DNA from: Thermosulfurimonas marina
GTDB lineage: Bacteria; Desulfobacterota; Thermodesulfobacteria; Thermodesulfobacteriales; Thermodesulfobacteriaceae
Reading direction: 5' to 3'
Length of the DNA stretch: 64,000 bases
NCBI RefSeq assembly: GCF_012317585.1
Contig: NZ_CP042909.1
Location: 1,240,001 to 1,304,000, forward strand
A model generated the notes under the pieces. It had not been told where the DNA came from. It did no database searches and worked only from the letters and a program-made list of their open reading frames with translations. Shown here one piece after another: positions 1-8,058 of this stretch (position 1 is its first letter; every line of letters begins with the position of its first letter). The translations under genes were made by a program, and so were the position numbers.

Positions 1-107
1 ACGAAGAACTGACCTTGCTTTACCGGATCACGAGCCTTCTCCGGGCCCGTCTGGAATTCTGGACCGGGGATTTCCTCCAGGAATTGGACCTTACCGGTTA
101 TACTTAG
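1..107 (+). CDS. C-terminal end of an unidentified protein (5' truncated by window)
   Basis: An open frame enters from the left edge (codons begin at base 3) and stops at TAG 105-107, leaving 34 residues that end in LDLTGYT. The segment is helical and amphipathic, with the motif LLRARLEFW. This loosely resembles the last helix of TolC-type outer-membrane proteins, but it is too short to assign. It lies 13 bases upstream of the Pal-like lipoprotein start, on the same strand and probably in the same transcript, so an envelope role is a guess from context. Confidence 0.55.
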   Translation, partial: EELTLLYRITSLLRARLEFWTGDFLQELDLTGYT

Positions 108-120
108 GAGGGGGTGAGCT

Positions 121-726
121 ATGCGTGGGTTAATCTGGATGGTTGTGGGGCTGTTTCTTCTTTCGGCCTGTGCCCAAAAGGAGATTTCTTCGGGGCCCGT
201 GCCTCAGGCCCCGGTCTCTCCGCCGGAAGAGGCCGTAAGCCCTCCTCCGAGCCCTCCGGTGGCCGGGGAAAGGCCTTCCGGGGTGAAGGGCCCGCCGGCC
301 TTTTCCGAAGAGAGTCTCGAGGCCGCGGCCCGCAAGGCCCGGGAACTTCCTCCGGAAGAACGCTTGCGCCTTTACGGGCGGAGCACCCCCCCGCTTAAGG
401 CCATCTTTTTCGATTTCGACGACTACCGGATTCGCCCGGATATGATTCCCCGCCTCGAAGAAGATGCCCGTTTTCTCCTGCAGCATCCGGAATACCGGGT
501 GGAACTTCAGGGAAATTGTGATGAAAGGGGAGACCGGGATTACAACCTGGCCCTCGGCGAAAAACGGGCCCTGGAGGTCAAGAAATATCTGGAAAATCTG
601 GGGGTCTCTCCGGAGAGACTCTCCACGGTAAGTTTTGGCGAGGAACGCCCGCTAGCTCCCGGGCACAATGAGGCGGCCTGGGCCCTTAACCGGCGGGTAG
701 ACCTGGTGATCCTCAAAAATCCCTAA
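121..726 (+). CDS. pal: Peptidoglycan-associated lipoprotein (Pal/OmpA family)
   Basis: A 201-residue outer-membrane lipoprotein predicted to tether the outer membrane to peptidoglycan. The N terminus is a signal peptide ending in a lipobox LSAC, with the acylated Cys at residue 17. A Pro-rich linker follows (about residues 26-60), then an OmpA-like peptidoglycan-binding domain from about residue 95 with the family signatures FDFDDYRIRPD, NCDERGDRDYN, LGEKRALEVKKYL and NRRVDLVI. A ribosome site (GGAGGGGG) precedes the ATG. It is followed by ompH after 11 bases, so the two are probably co-transcribed. No TolB or TolA is visible in the window; a tolQ-like gene lies far away at 28.4-29.1 kb. Confidence 0.93.
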   Translation: MRGLIWMVVGLFLLSACAQKEISSGPVPQAPVSPPEEAVSPPPSPPVAGERPSGVKGPPAFSEESLEAAARKARELPPEERLRLYGRSTPPLKAIFFDFDDYRIRPDMIPRLEEDARFLLQHPEYRVELQGNCDERGDRDYNLALGEKRALEVKKYLENLGVSPERLSTVSFGEERPLAPGHNEAAWALNRRVDLVILKNP

Positions 727-737
727 AGGAGGGCGAG

Positions 738-1271
738 ATGCGTAGAGGATTTTTTCTACTGTTGGTCCTGGGCTTGCTTCTCGGGACCTCGGTCAAGGCT
801 GCGGAGCTGAAGATTGCGGTCATCGATCTGCAGAAGGTGGTGCGTTCTTCCAAGGCCGGACAGGAGGCCATGCAGAAGCTCCAGGCCCGCTTAGAAAAAT
901 GGAAGGCCAAGCTTGAGGCCAAACAGAAAGAGATCAAGGCCTTTCAGGAAGAGATGCAGAAAAAGGCCCCTCTCCTTTCCGAGGAGGCCCGGGCGGAAAA
1001 ACAGCGGGAATATCAGAAGATGCTCCGGGAATTTCGGGCTATGCAGGAGGACGCCCAGTTCGAGATGAAAGAGGAGGAAAAGAAGGCCCTGCAGCCCATC
1101 TTTAAGGATCTGGAAAAGGTCCTCAAGGAGCTGGCCCAGAAGGAGGGCTATGACCTCATTCTCGAAAAGAACATGCCCGGGGTCTACTGGGCCTCTCCCA
1201 AGATCGACATAAGCGAGCACGTAATCCAGCTTTACAATCAGTATCTGACCTCTAAAGGGACCCAAAAGTGA
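738..1271 (+). CDS. ompH: OmpH/Skp-family periplasmic chaperone
   Basis: A 177-residue protein with a cleavable signal peptide (about residues 1-21, ending VKAAE), followed by IAVIDLQKVVRSS, the typical start of the Skp/OmpH fold. A long charged, Lys/Glu/Gln-rich coiled coil occupies residues 45-130. Family members bind unfolded outer-membrane proteins in the periplasm. The AGGAGGG ribosome site precedes ATG. The stop codon overlaps the GTG start of glucokinase, implying translational coupling to a gene of unrelated function. Confidence 0.88.
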   Translation: MRRGFFLLLVLGLLLGTSVKAAELKIAVIDLQKVVRSSKAGQEAMQKLQARLEKWKAKLEAKQKEIKAFQEEMQKKAPLLSEEARAEKQREYQKMLREFRAMQEDAQFEMKEEEKKALQPIFKDLEKVLKELAQKEGYDLILEKNMPGVYWASPKIDISEHVIQLYNQYLTSKGTQK

Positions 1272-2212
1272 TTCTGGCCGCAGACATCGGGGGGACCCGG
1301 TCTCGTTTGGGCCTGGGGACCCTCGAGGGTCCGTTTCGTCTAAGCCGGGTGGAGATCTTGGAAAATGCCGCCTTTAGAAGTCCGAAGACCCTTCTCAAGC
1401 GATACCTTTCCACCCTTTCCGAGGTCCCGGAGATGGGGGTCCTGGCGGTGGCCGGGCCGGTGCAGGGGAGACGGGCCCGGCTTACCAACCTGGGCTGGAA
1501 GGTGGATGCCGGAGAGCTTGAGCGGGCCCTGGGCTTTCCTTTTTTTCTCCTGAACGATCTCGAGGCCGCGGCCTACGGGCTTTTTAAGGTCCCGGCCTCG
1601 GAGGTAGAGAAGATCAAGCCGGGCAGGAGACGCGGGGCGGTGGTGGCGGTCCTGGGGGTGGGGACCGGGCTGGGAGAGGCCCTCCTGGTGCGCCATTTTC
1701 CCCTGGCCCTGGCCAGCGAGGGGGGGCATGCGGAATATCCGGTGGATACCGAGGAGGAATGGGGGCTTTATCGGTTCCTCAAGGGGCGTTTCGGTCACGT
1801 AAGCCTCGAACGGGTGATCTCCGGCCCGGGGCTTTCCAACGTCTATGCCTATTTTTCAGGACGGGAATCTTCTCCGGAAGAGATCCTGGCTGCGGCCCGG
1901 AAGGGAGAAAGGGAGGCCCTTTCGGCGGTGAGACTGGTGGTTCGGGCCCTGGGCCGGGAGGCCTCCTCCCTGGTCCTCAAGGCCCTGGCCCTTTCCGGGG
2001 TCTATCTCCTGGGCGGTCTGGCTCAGGCCTTAAGGCCCTGGCTTGACCGGGAATTTGAGGAGGCCTTTCTAGCCAAGGGCCGGCTGCGGGAGCTTCTCGA
2101 AAAGGTCCCGGTCTATCTGGTCAGGCACCCTTCACCGGCCCTTCTGGGGGCGGCCCTTTACGGTCGTATTCTTCGAGCTCGATTATCCGCTCATTTTCTC
2201 CCGCATACTTAA
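1268..2212 (+). CDS. glk: Glucokinase (Glk family)
   Basis: ATP-dependent phosphorylation of glucose, predicted from a 314-residue protein of the bacterial Glk family (not ROK: the ROK Cys motif is missing). The phosphate-1 motif ADIGGTRSRLGLG is at the N terminus, then LAVAGPVQG, LLNDLEAAAYGL (catalytic Asp region), GVGTGLG and SEGGHAEYP. The start is GTG 1268, overlapping the ompH stop. The 3' end runs 92 bases into the oppositely oriented tsaE gene, and the conserved end ALLGAALYG lies inside that overlap. With phosphofructokinase (11.2 kb) and a class II aldolase (12.6 kb) in the window, upper glycolysis is well represented. Confidence 0.9.
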   Translation: MILAADIGGTRSRLGLGTLEGPFRLSRVEILENAAFRSPKTLLKRYLSTLSEVPEMGVLAVAGPVQGRRARLTNLGWKVDAGELERALGFPFFLLNDLEAAAYGLFKVPASEVEKIKPGRRRGAVVAVLGVGTGLGEALLVRHFPLALASEGGHAEYPVDTEEEWGLYRFLKGRFGHVSLERVISGPGLSNVYAYFSGRESSPEEILAAARKGEREALSAVRLVVRALGREASSLVLKALALSGVYLLGGLAQALRPWLDREFEEAFLAKGRLRELLEKVPVYLVRHPSPALLGAALYGRILRARLSAHFLPHT

Positions 2213-2579
2213 AGCGCACCACAAAGCGGGGGCTCAAGCCCTCGGGAAGCCTTTCGGCCCACTCCACCACCACCACCCCCTGGGAGAGCATCTCCGAGAG
2301 CCCCAGGTCCTCCACCTCCTCCGGAGAGATCCGGTAGAGGTCCACGTGAAAGAGGGGCACCCTCCCCGGGTATTCGTTCACTAGGGTGAAGGAGGGACTG
2401 GTCACATAGATCTCCGGGGGCACTCCCAGACCCCGGGCCAGACCCTGGACGAAGGTGGTCTTTCCGGAGCCGAGGTCCCCGATGAGGGCCACGAGATCGC
2501 CGGCAGAAAGCCTTTGGGCCAGGGCTTCGGCCAGGGCCCGGGTCTCCTCCGGGGAGCGGCTCTTATATATTTCCGGCAT
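2121..2579 (-). CDS. tsaE: tRNA threonylcarbamoyladenosine biosynthesis ATPase TsaE
   Basis: A 152-residue P-loop protein of the TsaE (YjeE) family, which supports t6A modification of tRNA together with TsaB, TsaC and TsaD. The Walker A motif GDLGSGKTTFVQGLARGLG and the family motifs SPSFTLVNEY, HVDLYR and VVVEWAERL are clear. The ATG at 2579 was chosen because the family starts just before the SPEETRALAE segment; the longer upstream frame is antisense extension inside nnr. The gene overlaps the end of nnr by 17 bases, and its own end overlaps glk by 92 bases in convergent orientation. Order acpS-nnr-tsaE is a common bacterial operon. Confidence 0.93.
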   Translation of the reverse strand: MPEIYKSRSPEETRALAEALAQRLSAGDLVALIGDLGSGKTTFVQGLARGLGVPPEIYVTSPSFTLVNEYPGRVPLFHVDLYRISPEEVEDLGLSEMLSQGVVVVEWAERLPEGLSPRFVVRFKYAGENERIIELEEYDRKGPPPEGPVKGA

Positions 2580-4131
2580 AAAGGACCAGCTCGCGAAAGA
2601 GGCGGGGCAGAGCGTCGGCCACCTCTGAGGCCGTAAAACCGAAGGGCCCCACCCGCCGGGAAAGAAGATCCCCTGCGGCTCCGTGAAGATAGACCGCCAG
2701 ACAGGCGGCCTCAAAGGGTTCGTACCCCTGGGCCAGAAGGGCCCCCAGGAGGCCGGAAAGGACATCTCCGGTGCCTCCCTGGGCCAGTCCGGGATTGCCC
2801 GCAGAGTTTACGGCCTCCCGTCCATCCGGAGCGGCCACCACCGTGGCCGCCCCCTTGAGGACCACCACCTGGTGGCTCTTCCGGGCCGCCTCGCGGGCGA
2901 TCTCCAGGCGCCGGGCCTGGATTTCCTCTTTGGGAAGCCCCAGGAGCCGGGCCATCTCTCCGGGATGGGGAGTGAGGACCCGCGGGGCCCGGGCCTCTTT
3001 CAATTCCTCGAGCCTTCCGGAGAGCGCGGTAAGGGCGTCCGCATCGAGCACTGTGGGCACCGGAAGCTCGCGGGCCAGCCTCCGGGCCAGTTGACCGGCC
3101 GCCTCCGAGAGACCGAAACCCGGTCCCAGGACCGCGGCCCGCATTCTTTCGGCCCGGGAAAGGATCTCCCCGGCGCATTCCGGAGAGAGTTCCCCTTCCG
3201 GGGTCTCCGGAGAAAGTCCCCAGGTAAGGGCCTCCGGGAGATAGGAGGCCAGAAGGGGTTGCAGAGAGGCGGCAGAGACCAGGGTAACCAGGCCTACCCC
3301 GGCCCTCAGGGCCCCCCGGGCGCAGAGGACGGCCGCCCCACTTTTTCCTCGCGAGCCCGCGAGCACCAGGAGATGGCCGAAGGTGCCCTTATGGCTTTCT
3401 GGCGGCCGGCCCTTAAGGCAACCCGCGGCCCACTTTCGGGTGAGATAGAAGCGGGCCGGAGCCCTCTCCTCAATGACCCGGGGAGGCATCCCGATATCCA
3501 CCACCCGGAGTTCTCCCACATACTCCCGTCCGGGGTAGATTACTTGCCCCACCTTGGGAAGGGCCATGGTAGCCGTAAGCGTAGCCCGCACGGCCACCCC
3601 CAGGGGACGGCCGGTATCGGCCGAAAGTCCGGAGGGCATATCCACGGCCACCACCGGGGCCGGGGCCTGGTTCATAAGCTCGATGGCCCGGGCAAAGACC
3701 CCGGAGACCTCCCGGGAAAGCCCGGTCCCGAAAAGGGCGTCCACCAGGAGGGGGGCCCCGAGGATCTCCGGGGCCAGGGCCTCCAGGGTAGCCTCGTCCT
3801 GGGCCCGAAGGAGGGGGATTCCGGCGTAGCGGGCCACCCGCAGGTTGATCCCGGCCTCTCCCCGGTATTTTTCCTCCGGAGCCAGGAGGAGGACCTTGAC
3901 CGGGAGTCCCCGCTGATGGAGGTGGCGGGCCACTACCAGGCCGTCTCCTCCGTTATTACCCGGGCCGCAGAGAATCAACGTGCCTCGGCGGGCCTCTTCG
4001 GGAAAGCGGGAAAGGAGAATTTCGGCCACTCCTCGGCCGGCGTTTTCCATCAGGACCTCGGCCGGCACCCCCACTTCCTGGATGGTAAAACGATCCAGGG
4101 CCTGCATCTCCGCCGCATAGACCAGTCTCAT
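2563..4131 (-). CDS. nnr: Bifunctional NAD(P)HX epimerase / ADP-dependent NAD(P)HX dehydratase
   Basis: A 522-residue nicotinamide-nucleotide repair enzyme. The N-terminal half (about residues 1-210) is a YjeF_N epimerase with GPGNNGGDGLVVARHL and VDALFGTGLSR. The C-terminal half is the ribokinase-like dehydratase with VLGPGFGL, VLDADAL, LTPHPGEMARLLG, VVLKGAATVVA and the GTGDVLSG nucleotide-binding motif. It repairs hydrated NADH and NADPH, which form faster at high temperature. It starts 2 bases after acpS ends, in an acpS-nnr-tsaE operon on the minus strand. Confidence 0.95.
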   Translation of the reverse strand: MRLVYAAEMQALDRFTIQEVGVPAEVLMENAGRGVAEILLSRFPEEARRGTLILCGPGNNGGDGLVVARHLHQRGLPVKVLLLAPEEKYRGEAGINLRVARYAGIPLLRAQDEATLEALAPEILGAPLLVDALFGTGLSREVSGVFARAIELMNQAPAPVVAVDMPSGLSADTGRPLGVAVRATLTATMALPKVGQVIYPGREYVGELRVVDIGMPPRVIEERAPARFYLTRKWAAGCLKGRPPESHKGTFGHLLVLAGSRGKSGAAVLCARGALRAGVGLVTLVSAASLQPLLASYLPEALTWGLSPETPEGELSPECAGEILSRAERMRAAVLGPGFGLSEAAGQLARRLARELPVPTVLDADALTALSGRLEELKEARAPRVLTPHPGEMARLLGLPKEEIQARRLEIAREAARKSHQVVVLKGAATVVAAPDGREAVNSAGNPGLAQGGTGDVLSGLLGALLAQGYEPFEAACLAVYLHGAAGDLLSRRVGPFGFTASEVADALPRLFRELVLYAGNI

Positions 4132-4133
4132 TT

Positions 4134-4505
4134 CTAACTCCTTTCCAGGATGACCACCGCGGCGGCTACTCCGGCCTCATGGGTAAGACTTACCCAGGCC
4201 CGGGCCTTTCTTTCCTCAAGGATCCGGGCCACCCGCCCCGAAAGCCGGAGCTCCGGAGCCCCGTTTTCTCGGCGCACCAGGGCCACCTCTCGGGGGGAAA
4301 ACCCGGAAAGGCCCGTGCCCAGGGCCTTACCCAGGGCCTCCTTGGCCGCCCAGGCCCCGGCCAGGGCCTCTGCTCCCCGGGCCCGGCTGCGGGCATAAGC
4401 CACTTCCTCTTCGGCAAAAAAGCGCAAAAACCGCTTTCCGTAACGCTTCCAGAGCCGAGCCACCCGTTCCACCGCCACCAGATCCACACCCACACCCACC
4501 AGCAT
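4134..4505 (-). CDS. acpS: Holo-[acyl-carrier-protein] synthase
   Basis: A 123-residue AcpS that transfers 4'-phosphopantetheine from CoA to the Ser of acyl carrier protein (the acpP at 19.1 kb is its expected substrate). The Mg-binding and catalytic motifs GVGVDLVAVERV, FFAEEEVAYA and AGAWAAKEALGKALG are present, with VSLTHEAGVAAAVVI at the end. It is the first gene of the acpS-nnr-tsaE operon. A TATAAT box on the minus strand ends only 6 bases before the ATG, and no Shine-Dalgarno sequence fits between them, so the mRNA may be leaderless. Confidence 0.95.
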   Translation of the reverse strand: MLVGVGVDLVAVERVARLWKRYGKRFLRFFAEEEVAYARSRARGAEALAGAWAAKEALGKALGTGLSGFSPREVALVRRENGAPELRLSGRVARILEERKARAWVSLTHEAGVAAAVVILERS

Positions 4506-4511
4506 GTTCCC

Positions 4512-4517
4512 ATTATA
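4512..4517 (-). promoter_or_regulatory. -10 box of acpS, leaderless arrangement
   Basis: Perfect TATAAT reading on the minus strand, with 6 bases between it and the acpS ATG. Transcription would start at or within a base or two of the start codon. No convincing -35 hexamer is seen at 16-18 bases upstream. Confidence 0.55.
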
Positions 4518-4633
4518 GTCCCCTTTTTTCCTCCCCCAAACGGGCCCTTCCGGAAAGGCCCGCTTTTGGGTGAGTTGACGGCCTTCTCCTAAAGGGTTTA
4601 AATAAACTTTAATTCGTTTTTTAGGAGGAACCT

Positions 4634-5119
4634 ATGGAAATGACTGTGGGGCCGGATCGGGTAGTTTCTCTTACCTATTCTTTAGATATTGAGGGGGAGG
4701 AGGCCCCGGAATGGTTTAAGCGTCCGCTTCAGGCCTCCTTTATCTTTGGTCGGGAGCCGGTGTTGCCCCTGATCGAGCGGGCCATTGAGGGGGCCCGGGA
4801 GAAGGAGGAAATCACCCTCACCATTCCTCCGGAAGAGGCCTATGGCCCCCATCGGGCCCATCTGGTAAAGGAGATCCCCCTTTCTCGCTTGAAACACCCG
4901 GAGCGGGTAAGGCCCGGGGCCTACTATGAGGAAGAGGGGCCCTTTGGTCAGAAGACCTTTTTCAAAGTGCTCGCGGTGGAGGGCGACCGGGTAAAAGCCG
5001 ACTTTAACCATCCGGCTGCGGGAAAGAACGTGATTATGCGCATCCGGATTGAGGCCGTGCGGGAGGCTACGGCCCAGGAGATCCTGGCGGCCGAGATCCG
5101 GCGCTGCGGCGGGGGTTGA
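4634..5119 (+). CDS. slyD: SlyD-like FKBP-type peptidyl-prolyl isomerase
   Basis: A 161-residue FKBP-fold protein of the SlyD type, with the insert-in-flap domain between the FKBP halves: VSLTYSLDIEGEE, then FIFGREPVLPLIERAIEGA, IPPEEAYGPH, and the diagnostic DFNHPAAGKNVIMRI near residue 135. Members combine prolyl isomerisation with chaperone activity. The His-rich metal-binding tail of E. coli SlyD is absent; the protein ends IRRCGGG with one Cys. The AGGAGG ribosome site is 5 bases before ATG. The stop overlaps the TTG start of the ABC ATPase gene. Confidence 0.88.
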   Translation: MEMTVGPDRVVSLTYSLDIEGEEAPEWFKRPLQASFIFGREPVLPLIERAIEGAREKEEITLTIPPEEAYGPHRAHLVKEIPLSRLKHPERVRPGAYYEEEGPFGQKTFFKVLAVEGDRVKADFNHPAAGKNVIMRIRIEAVREATAQEILAAEIRRCGGG

Positions 5120-6078
5120 GCCTAAGGGTGGAGGGGGTTCCCCTCCTTCAAGTTAAAGGTCTGCGGCTGGGCCTCAGGTCGGGACCGGTTCTGGTAGATG
5201 GAGTAGATTTCGGTCTTGGCCGGGGAGAGATTCTGGGCCTGGTGGGGGAAAGCGGCTGTGGCAAATCCCTGACCGGCCTTTCCTGTTTAGGCCTTTTTCC
5301 CCCGGGAGTGATTCCCTTAGAAGGCCGGGTCCTTTTTCAAAATCAGGACCTCTTAAGCCTTGCTCCGGAGGAGCGCCGTCGCTTTCGGGGCCGACACCTG
5401 GCCCTTATCTTTCAAGAACCCCTGAGTGCCCTCAATCCGGTCTTCACCATCGGTCACCAGATTGAGGAGGTCCTCTCCGAACACCGGGGGCTCCGCGGAG
5501 AGGCGGCCCGGGAGGAGGCCCTGCGGCTTCTGGCCGAAGTGCGCCTGCCGGACCCGGAGGTCCGCTATGGTAACTACCCTCACGAACTTTCCGGGGGAAT
5601 GCGCCAGCGGGCCATGATCGCTATGGCCCTGGCCGGAGAGCCGGAAGTCCTTGTGGCCGACGAACCCACCACCGCGCTTGACGTCACGGTCCAGGCCCAG
5701 ATCCTCGAACTTTTCAGGGAATTGCGCCTTCGGCGCCATCTGGCCCTCCTCTTTATTTCCCACGATCTTTCGGTGATCCGGGAAGTGGCGGATCGGGTGG
5801 CGGTAATGTATGCCGGAGAAATCGTGGAGGAGGCCCCGCGCGAGGCCCTTTTTGAGCAGCCCCTCCATCCTTATACCCGCGGTCTTCTGGCGGCCTTTCC
5901 CCGGCTGGGGGTGAGGCGCCTTGAGGCCCTACCGGGACAGGTACCCTCCCCTGGAAGGTGGCCCTCCGGCTGCCGCTTTGCCCCCCGCTGTCCAGAAAGG
6001 GAGGGCCGCTGTGAGAGAATCCATCCGGAGCTTCGGGAGGTGAGCCCGGGCCGGAAGGTGAGGTGTCTTCGAAGATGA
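5116..6078 (+). CDS. Oligopeptide/dipeptide (or nickel) ABC transporter ATP-binding protein, DppD type
   Basis: A 320-residue ATPase with Walker A GESGCGKSLTG, Q-loop region, signature LSGGMRQRAMIAMAL, Walker B VLVADEPTTALD and the C-terminal oligo_HPY domain with the Cys cluster CRFAPRCPEREGRCE, typical of DppD/OppD (the Cys set often carries an Fe-S cluster). The start is taken as TTG 5116, which overlaps the slyD stop (TTGA); GTG 5128 is an alternative. The stop overlaps the next ATPase (ATGA). No permease or binding protein lies nearby, so the substrate cannot be read from context. Confidence 0.9.
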   Translation: MSLRVEGVPLLQVKGLRLGLRSGPVLVDGVDFGLGRGEILGLVGESGCGKSLTGLSCLGLFPPGVIPLEGRVLFQNQDLLSLAPEERRRFRGRHLALIFQEPLSALNPVFTIGHQIEEVLSEHRGLRGEAAREEALRLLAEVRLPDPEVRYGNYPHELSGGMRQRAMIAMALAGEPEVLVADEPTTALDVTVQAQILELFRELRLRRHLALLFISHDLSVIREVADRVAVMYAGEIVEEAPREALFEQPLHPYTRGLLAAFPRLGVRRLEALPGQVPSPGRWPSGCRFAPRCPEREGRCERIHPELREVSPGRKVRCLRR

Positions 6079-7016
6079 GCGTGCTCGCCCTGCGGGAGGT
6101 GGAAAAGGCTTACGGCCTGCGCCGTTTCTGGGGAAGAGGGCCCCAACTATTAGTCCTTCGAGGGATCAATCTCGAGCTTTCGGAAAACGAGGTCCTGGGG
6201 TTGGTGGGGGAGAGCGGCTGCGGCAAAAGCACCCTGGCCCGGCTGGCCCTGGCCCTGGAGAGACCAGACCGGGGAGAGTTCTACTTTTTGGGGCAACCTT
6301 ACTGGGAGCTTCCCCGTGCGGAAAGGAAACGTTTGCGGCCGGCCCTTCAAGCCGTCTTTCAGGATCCGGCCGCCTCTCTCAATCCCCGCAAGAAGGTGGA
6401 GGATCTGGTTACCGAACCCTTGAGGCTTCTAGGGGTGAGCAAAGCCGAGGCCCGGGAGCGGGCGGCGGAGATGTTGCGCCTGGTGGGGCTGGAGGAGGAT
6501 CTTCTTCCCCGCTTTCCCCATCAACTTTCCGGGGGCCAGCGCCAGCGGGTGGCCCTGGCCCGGGCCCTGGTCACCCGGCCTCGAGCGGTGGTCCTGGATG
6601 AACCCACCTCGGCCCTGGATGTCTCCGTACAGGCCCAGATCCTGGAACTCCTCAAAGAACTTCAGCAACGCTTTCCCATGAGTTATCTTTTTATTTCGCA
6701 CAATCTTCCGGTGGTCCTCTATCTGAGTCATCGGGTGGCGGTCATGTATCTGGGAGAAATTGTGGAGGAGGCCCCGCGGGAGGTCTTTTTGAAGGGATCC
6801 GGGCTTCACCCTTATACCGAGGCCCTGCTGGCCGCAGTCCCCGGGGAAGGACGACCCGGAAGGCCCCTTCCGGGAGAGCCTCCAAGTCTCCTGAAACGCC
6901 CCAGCGGTTGCGTCTTTCACCCCCGCTGCCCGGAAGTCCAGGAGCTCTGTGTTCGGGAAAGGCCCAGGCTCCGGGAGCGAACCCCCGGGCACCGGGTGGC
7001 CTGCCATCGGCGCTAG
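6075..7016 (+). CDS. Oligopeptide/dipeptide ABC transporter ATP-binding protein, DppF type
   Basis: A 313-residue partner ATPase: Walker A GESGCGKSTLARLAL, signature LSGGQRQRVALARAL, Walker B VVLDEPTSALD, and oligo_HPY tail with CVFHPRCPEVQELCVRERP. ATG 6075 overlaps the stop of the DppD-type gene (ATGA); GTG 6063 would add four residues. Together the two genes make a heterodimeric motor, but the membrane and substrate-binding parts must be encoded elsewhere in the genome. The next gene, rtcA, begins 1 base after its TAG. Confidence 0.9.
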   Translation: MSVLALREVEKAYGLRRFWGRGPQLLVLRGINLELSENEVLGLVGESGCGKSTLARLALALERPDRGEFYFLGQPYWELPRAERKRLRPALQAVFQDPAASLNPRKKVEDLVTEPLRLLGVSKAEARERAAEMLRLVGLEEDLLPRFPHQLSGGQRQRVALARALVTRPRAVVLDEPTSALDVSVQAQILELLKELQQRFPMSYLFISHNLPVVLYLSHRVAVMYLGEIVEEAPREVFLKGSGLHPYTEALLAAVPGEGRPGRPLPGEPPSLLKRPSGCVFHPRCPEVQELCVRERPRLRERTPGHRVACHRR

Positions 7017-7017
7017 G

Positions 7018-8058
7018 ATGCTTATCCTTGATGGATCTTACGGAGAGGGCGGGGGACAGATCCTGCGCACGGCCCTTACCCTTTCCCTCCTTACCGGTCG
7101 CTCCTTCCGGCTGGTGAATATCCGGGCCGGACGCCCCCGGCCCGGGCTGCGTCCCCAGCACCTGGCCTGTGTCCTGGGGGCGGCCCGCCTCTCCGGGGCC
7201 GAAGTGGAGGGGGCGGAAAAGGGCTCCCGGGAGATCGTCTTTCGTCCCCGAGCCCCCCGTCCCGGAGCTTATACGCTGGAGATTGGAACCGCCGGGGCTA
7301 CCTCCCTCCTCTTTCAGACCCTCTATCTCCCCCTGGCCCAGGCCGGGGGCGGACGCCTTATCCTTCGCGGAGGAACCCATGTGCCCCAGAGCCCCTGTTT
7401 TCATTATTTGGCCGAGGTCTTCTGGCCGCTGGTGGAGACCATGGGGCTTTCCGGAAGGCTCACCCTGCGCAAATACGGTTTTTATCCCCGGGGAGGAGGG
7501 GAAATCCTGGCCGAGATCGGCCCGGCCCGAGAACTCCGGGGACTGGACCTCGGAGCTCCCCTGCGCCCCGAAGTGACCCGGGTGTTTTCTTTTGTGACCG
7601 CGGACCTTCCCGAGCATATCCGGCGGCGCCAGGCGTCCCGGGCGGAAAAACTCTTGCGCGAGGCCGGGCTTTCGGTGGAAGTTCGTCTGGAGAAGGCCCC
7701 CAGCGCCTCCCCGGGGACCTTCGTGGGGGTAGTGGGACAGGAGGACTTCCGAAGGGCCGGGGTCTTTGCCCTGGGGGCCCGGGGAAAGCCGGCCGAAAAG
7801 GTGGCCGAGGAGGCGGTGGGGCCTTATCTTCAAATCATGGAGAGGGCTTCCTCGGTGGATCAATATCTGGCAGATCAGTTACTCCTTCCTGCGGCTCTGG
7901 CTAAAGGTTTAACACGTTTCCGCACCCCGGCGGTGACCCGCCATCTTTTAACCAACGCCTGGGTCATCCGGCAGTTCCTCCCGGAGGTAAAGATCGAGAT
8001 CCAGGGGGCCGAGGGGGAACCCGGAGAGGTCATGGTCCATGGAAGCGGAACGTTTTGA
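7018..8058 (+). CDS. rtcA: RNA 3'-terminal phosphate cyclase
   Basis: A 346-residue RtcA that uses ATP to convert RNA 3'-phosphate ends into 2',3'-cyclic phosphates. Family marks include LDGSYGEGGGQILRTALTLS, RAGRPRPGLRPQHL, GRLILRGGTHVPQSP and YGFYPRGGGEI, and the nucleophilic His lies at residue 309 in TRHLLTNAWVIRQFL. ATG 7018 is chosen because family proteins start just before the LDGSYGEGGGQ motif and it follows the upstream TAG by 1 base. It overlaps the RNA ligase gene by 20 bases, so the two enzymes of RNA-end metabolism are almost certainly made together. Confidence 0.95.
   Translation: MLILDGSYGEGGGQILRTALTLSLLTGRSFRLVNIRAGRPRPGLRPQHLACVLGAARLSGAEVEGAEKGSREIVFRPRAPRPGAYTLEIGTAGATSLLFQTLYLPLAQAGGGRLILRGGTHVPQSPCFHYLAEVFWPLVETMGLSGRLTLRKYGFYPRGGGEILAEIGPARELRGLDLGAPLRPEVTRVFSFVTADLPEHIRRRQASRAEKLLREAGLSVEVRLEKAPSASPGTFVGVVGQEDFRRAGVFALGARGKPAEKVAEEAVGPYLQIMERASSVDQYLADQLLLPAALAKGLTRFRTPAVTRHLLTNAWVIRQFLPEVKIEIQGAEGEPGEVMVHGSGTF

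Noticed and set aside
2580-2765. Upstream extension of tsaE
   Set aside because: This part is out-of-frame nnr sequence rich in Trp and Pro; TsaE proteins start near the SPEETRALAE segment.
2683-4137. A 484-codon plus-strand open frame
   Set aside because: Antisense to nnr, which has complete epimerase and dehydratase motifs; the translated frame is Gly/Pro/Arg-rich and resembles no protein family.
6949-7017. Upstream extension of rtcA
   Set aside because: These 23 codons lie inside the DppF-type gene and precede the conserved RtcA start; ATG 7018 follows the upstream stop and fits the family length.
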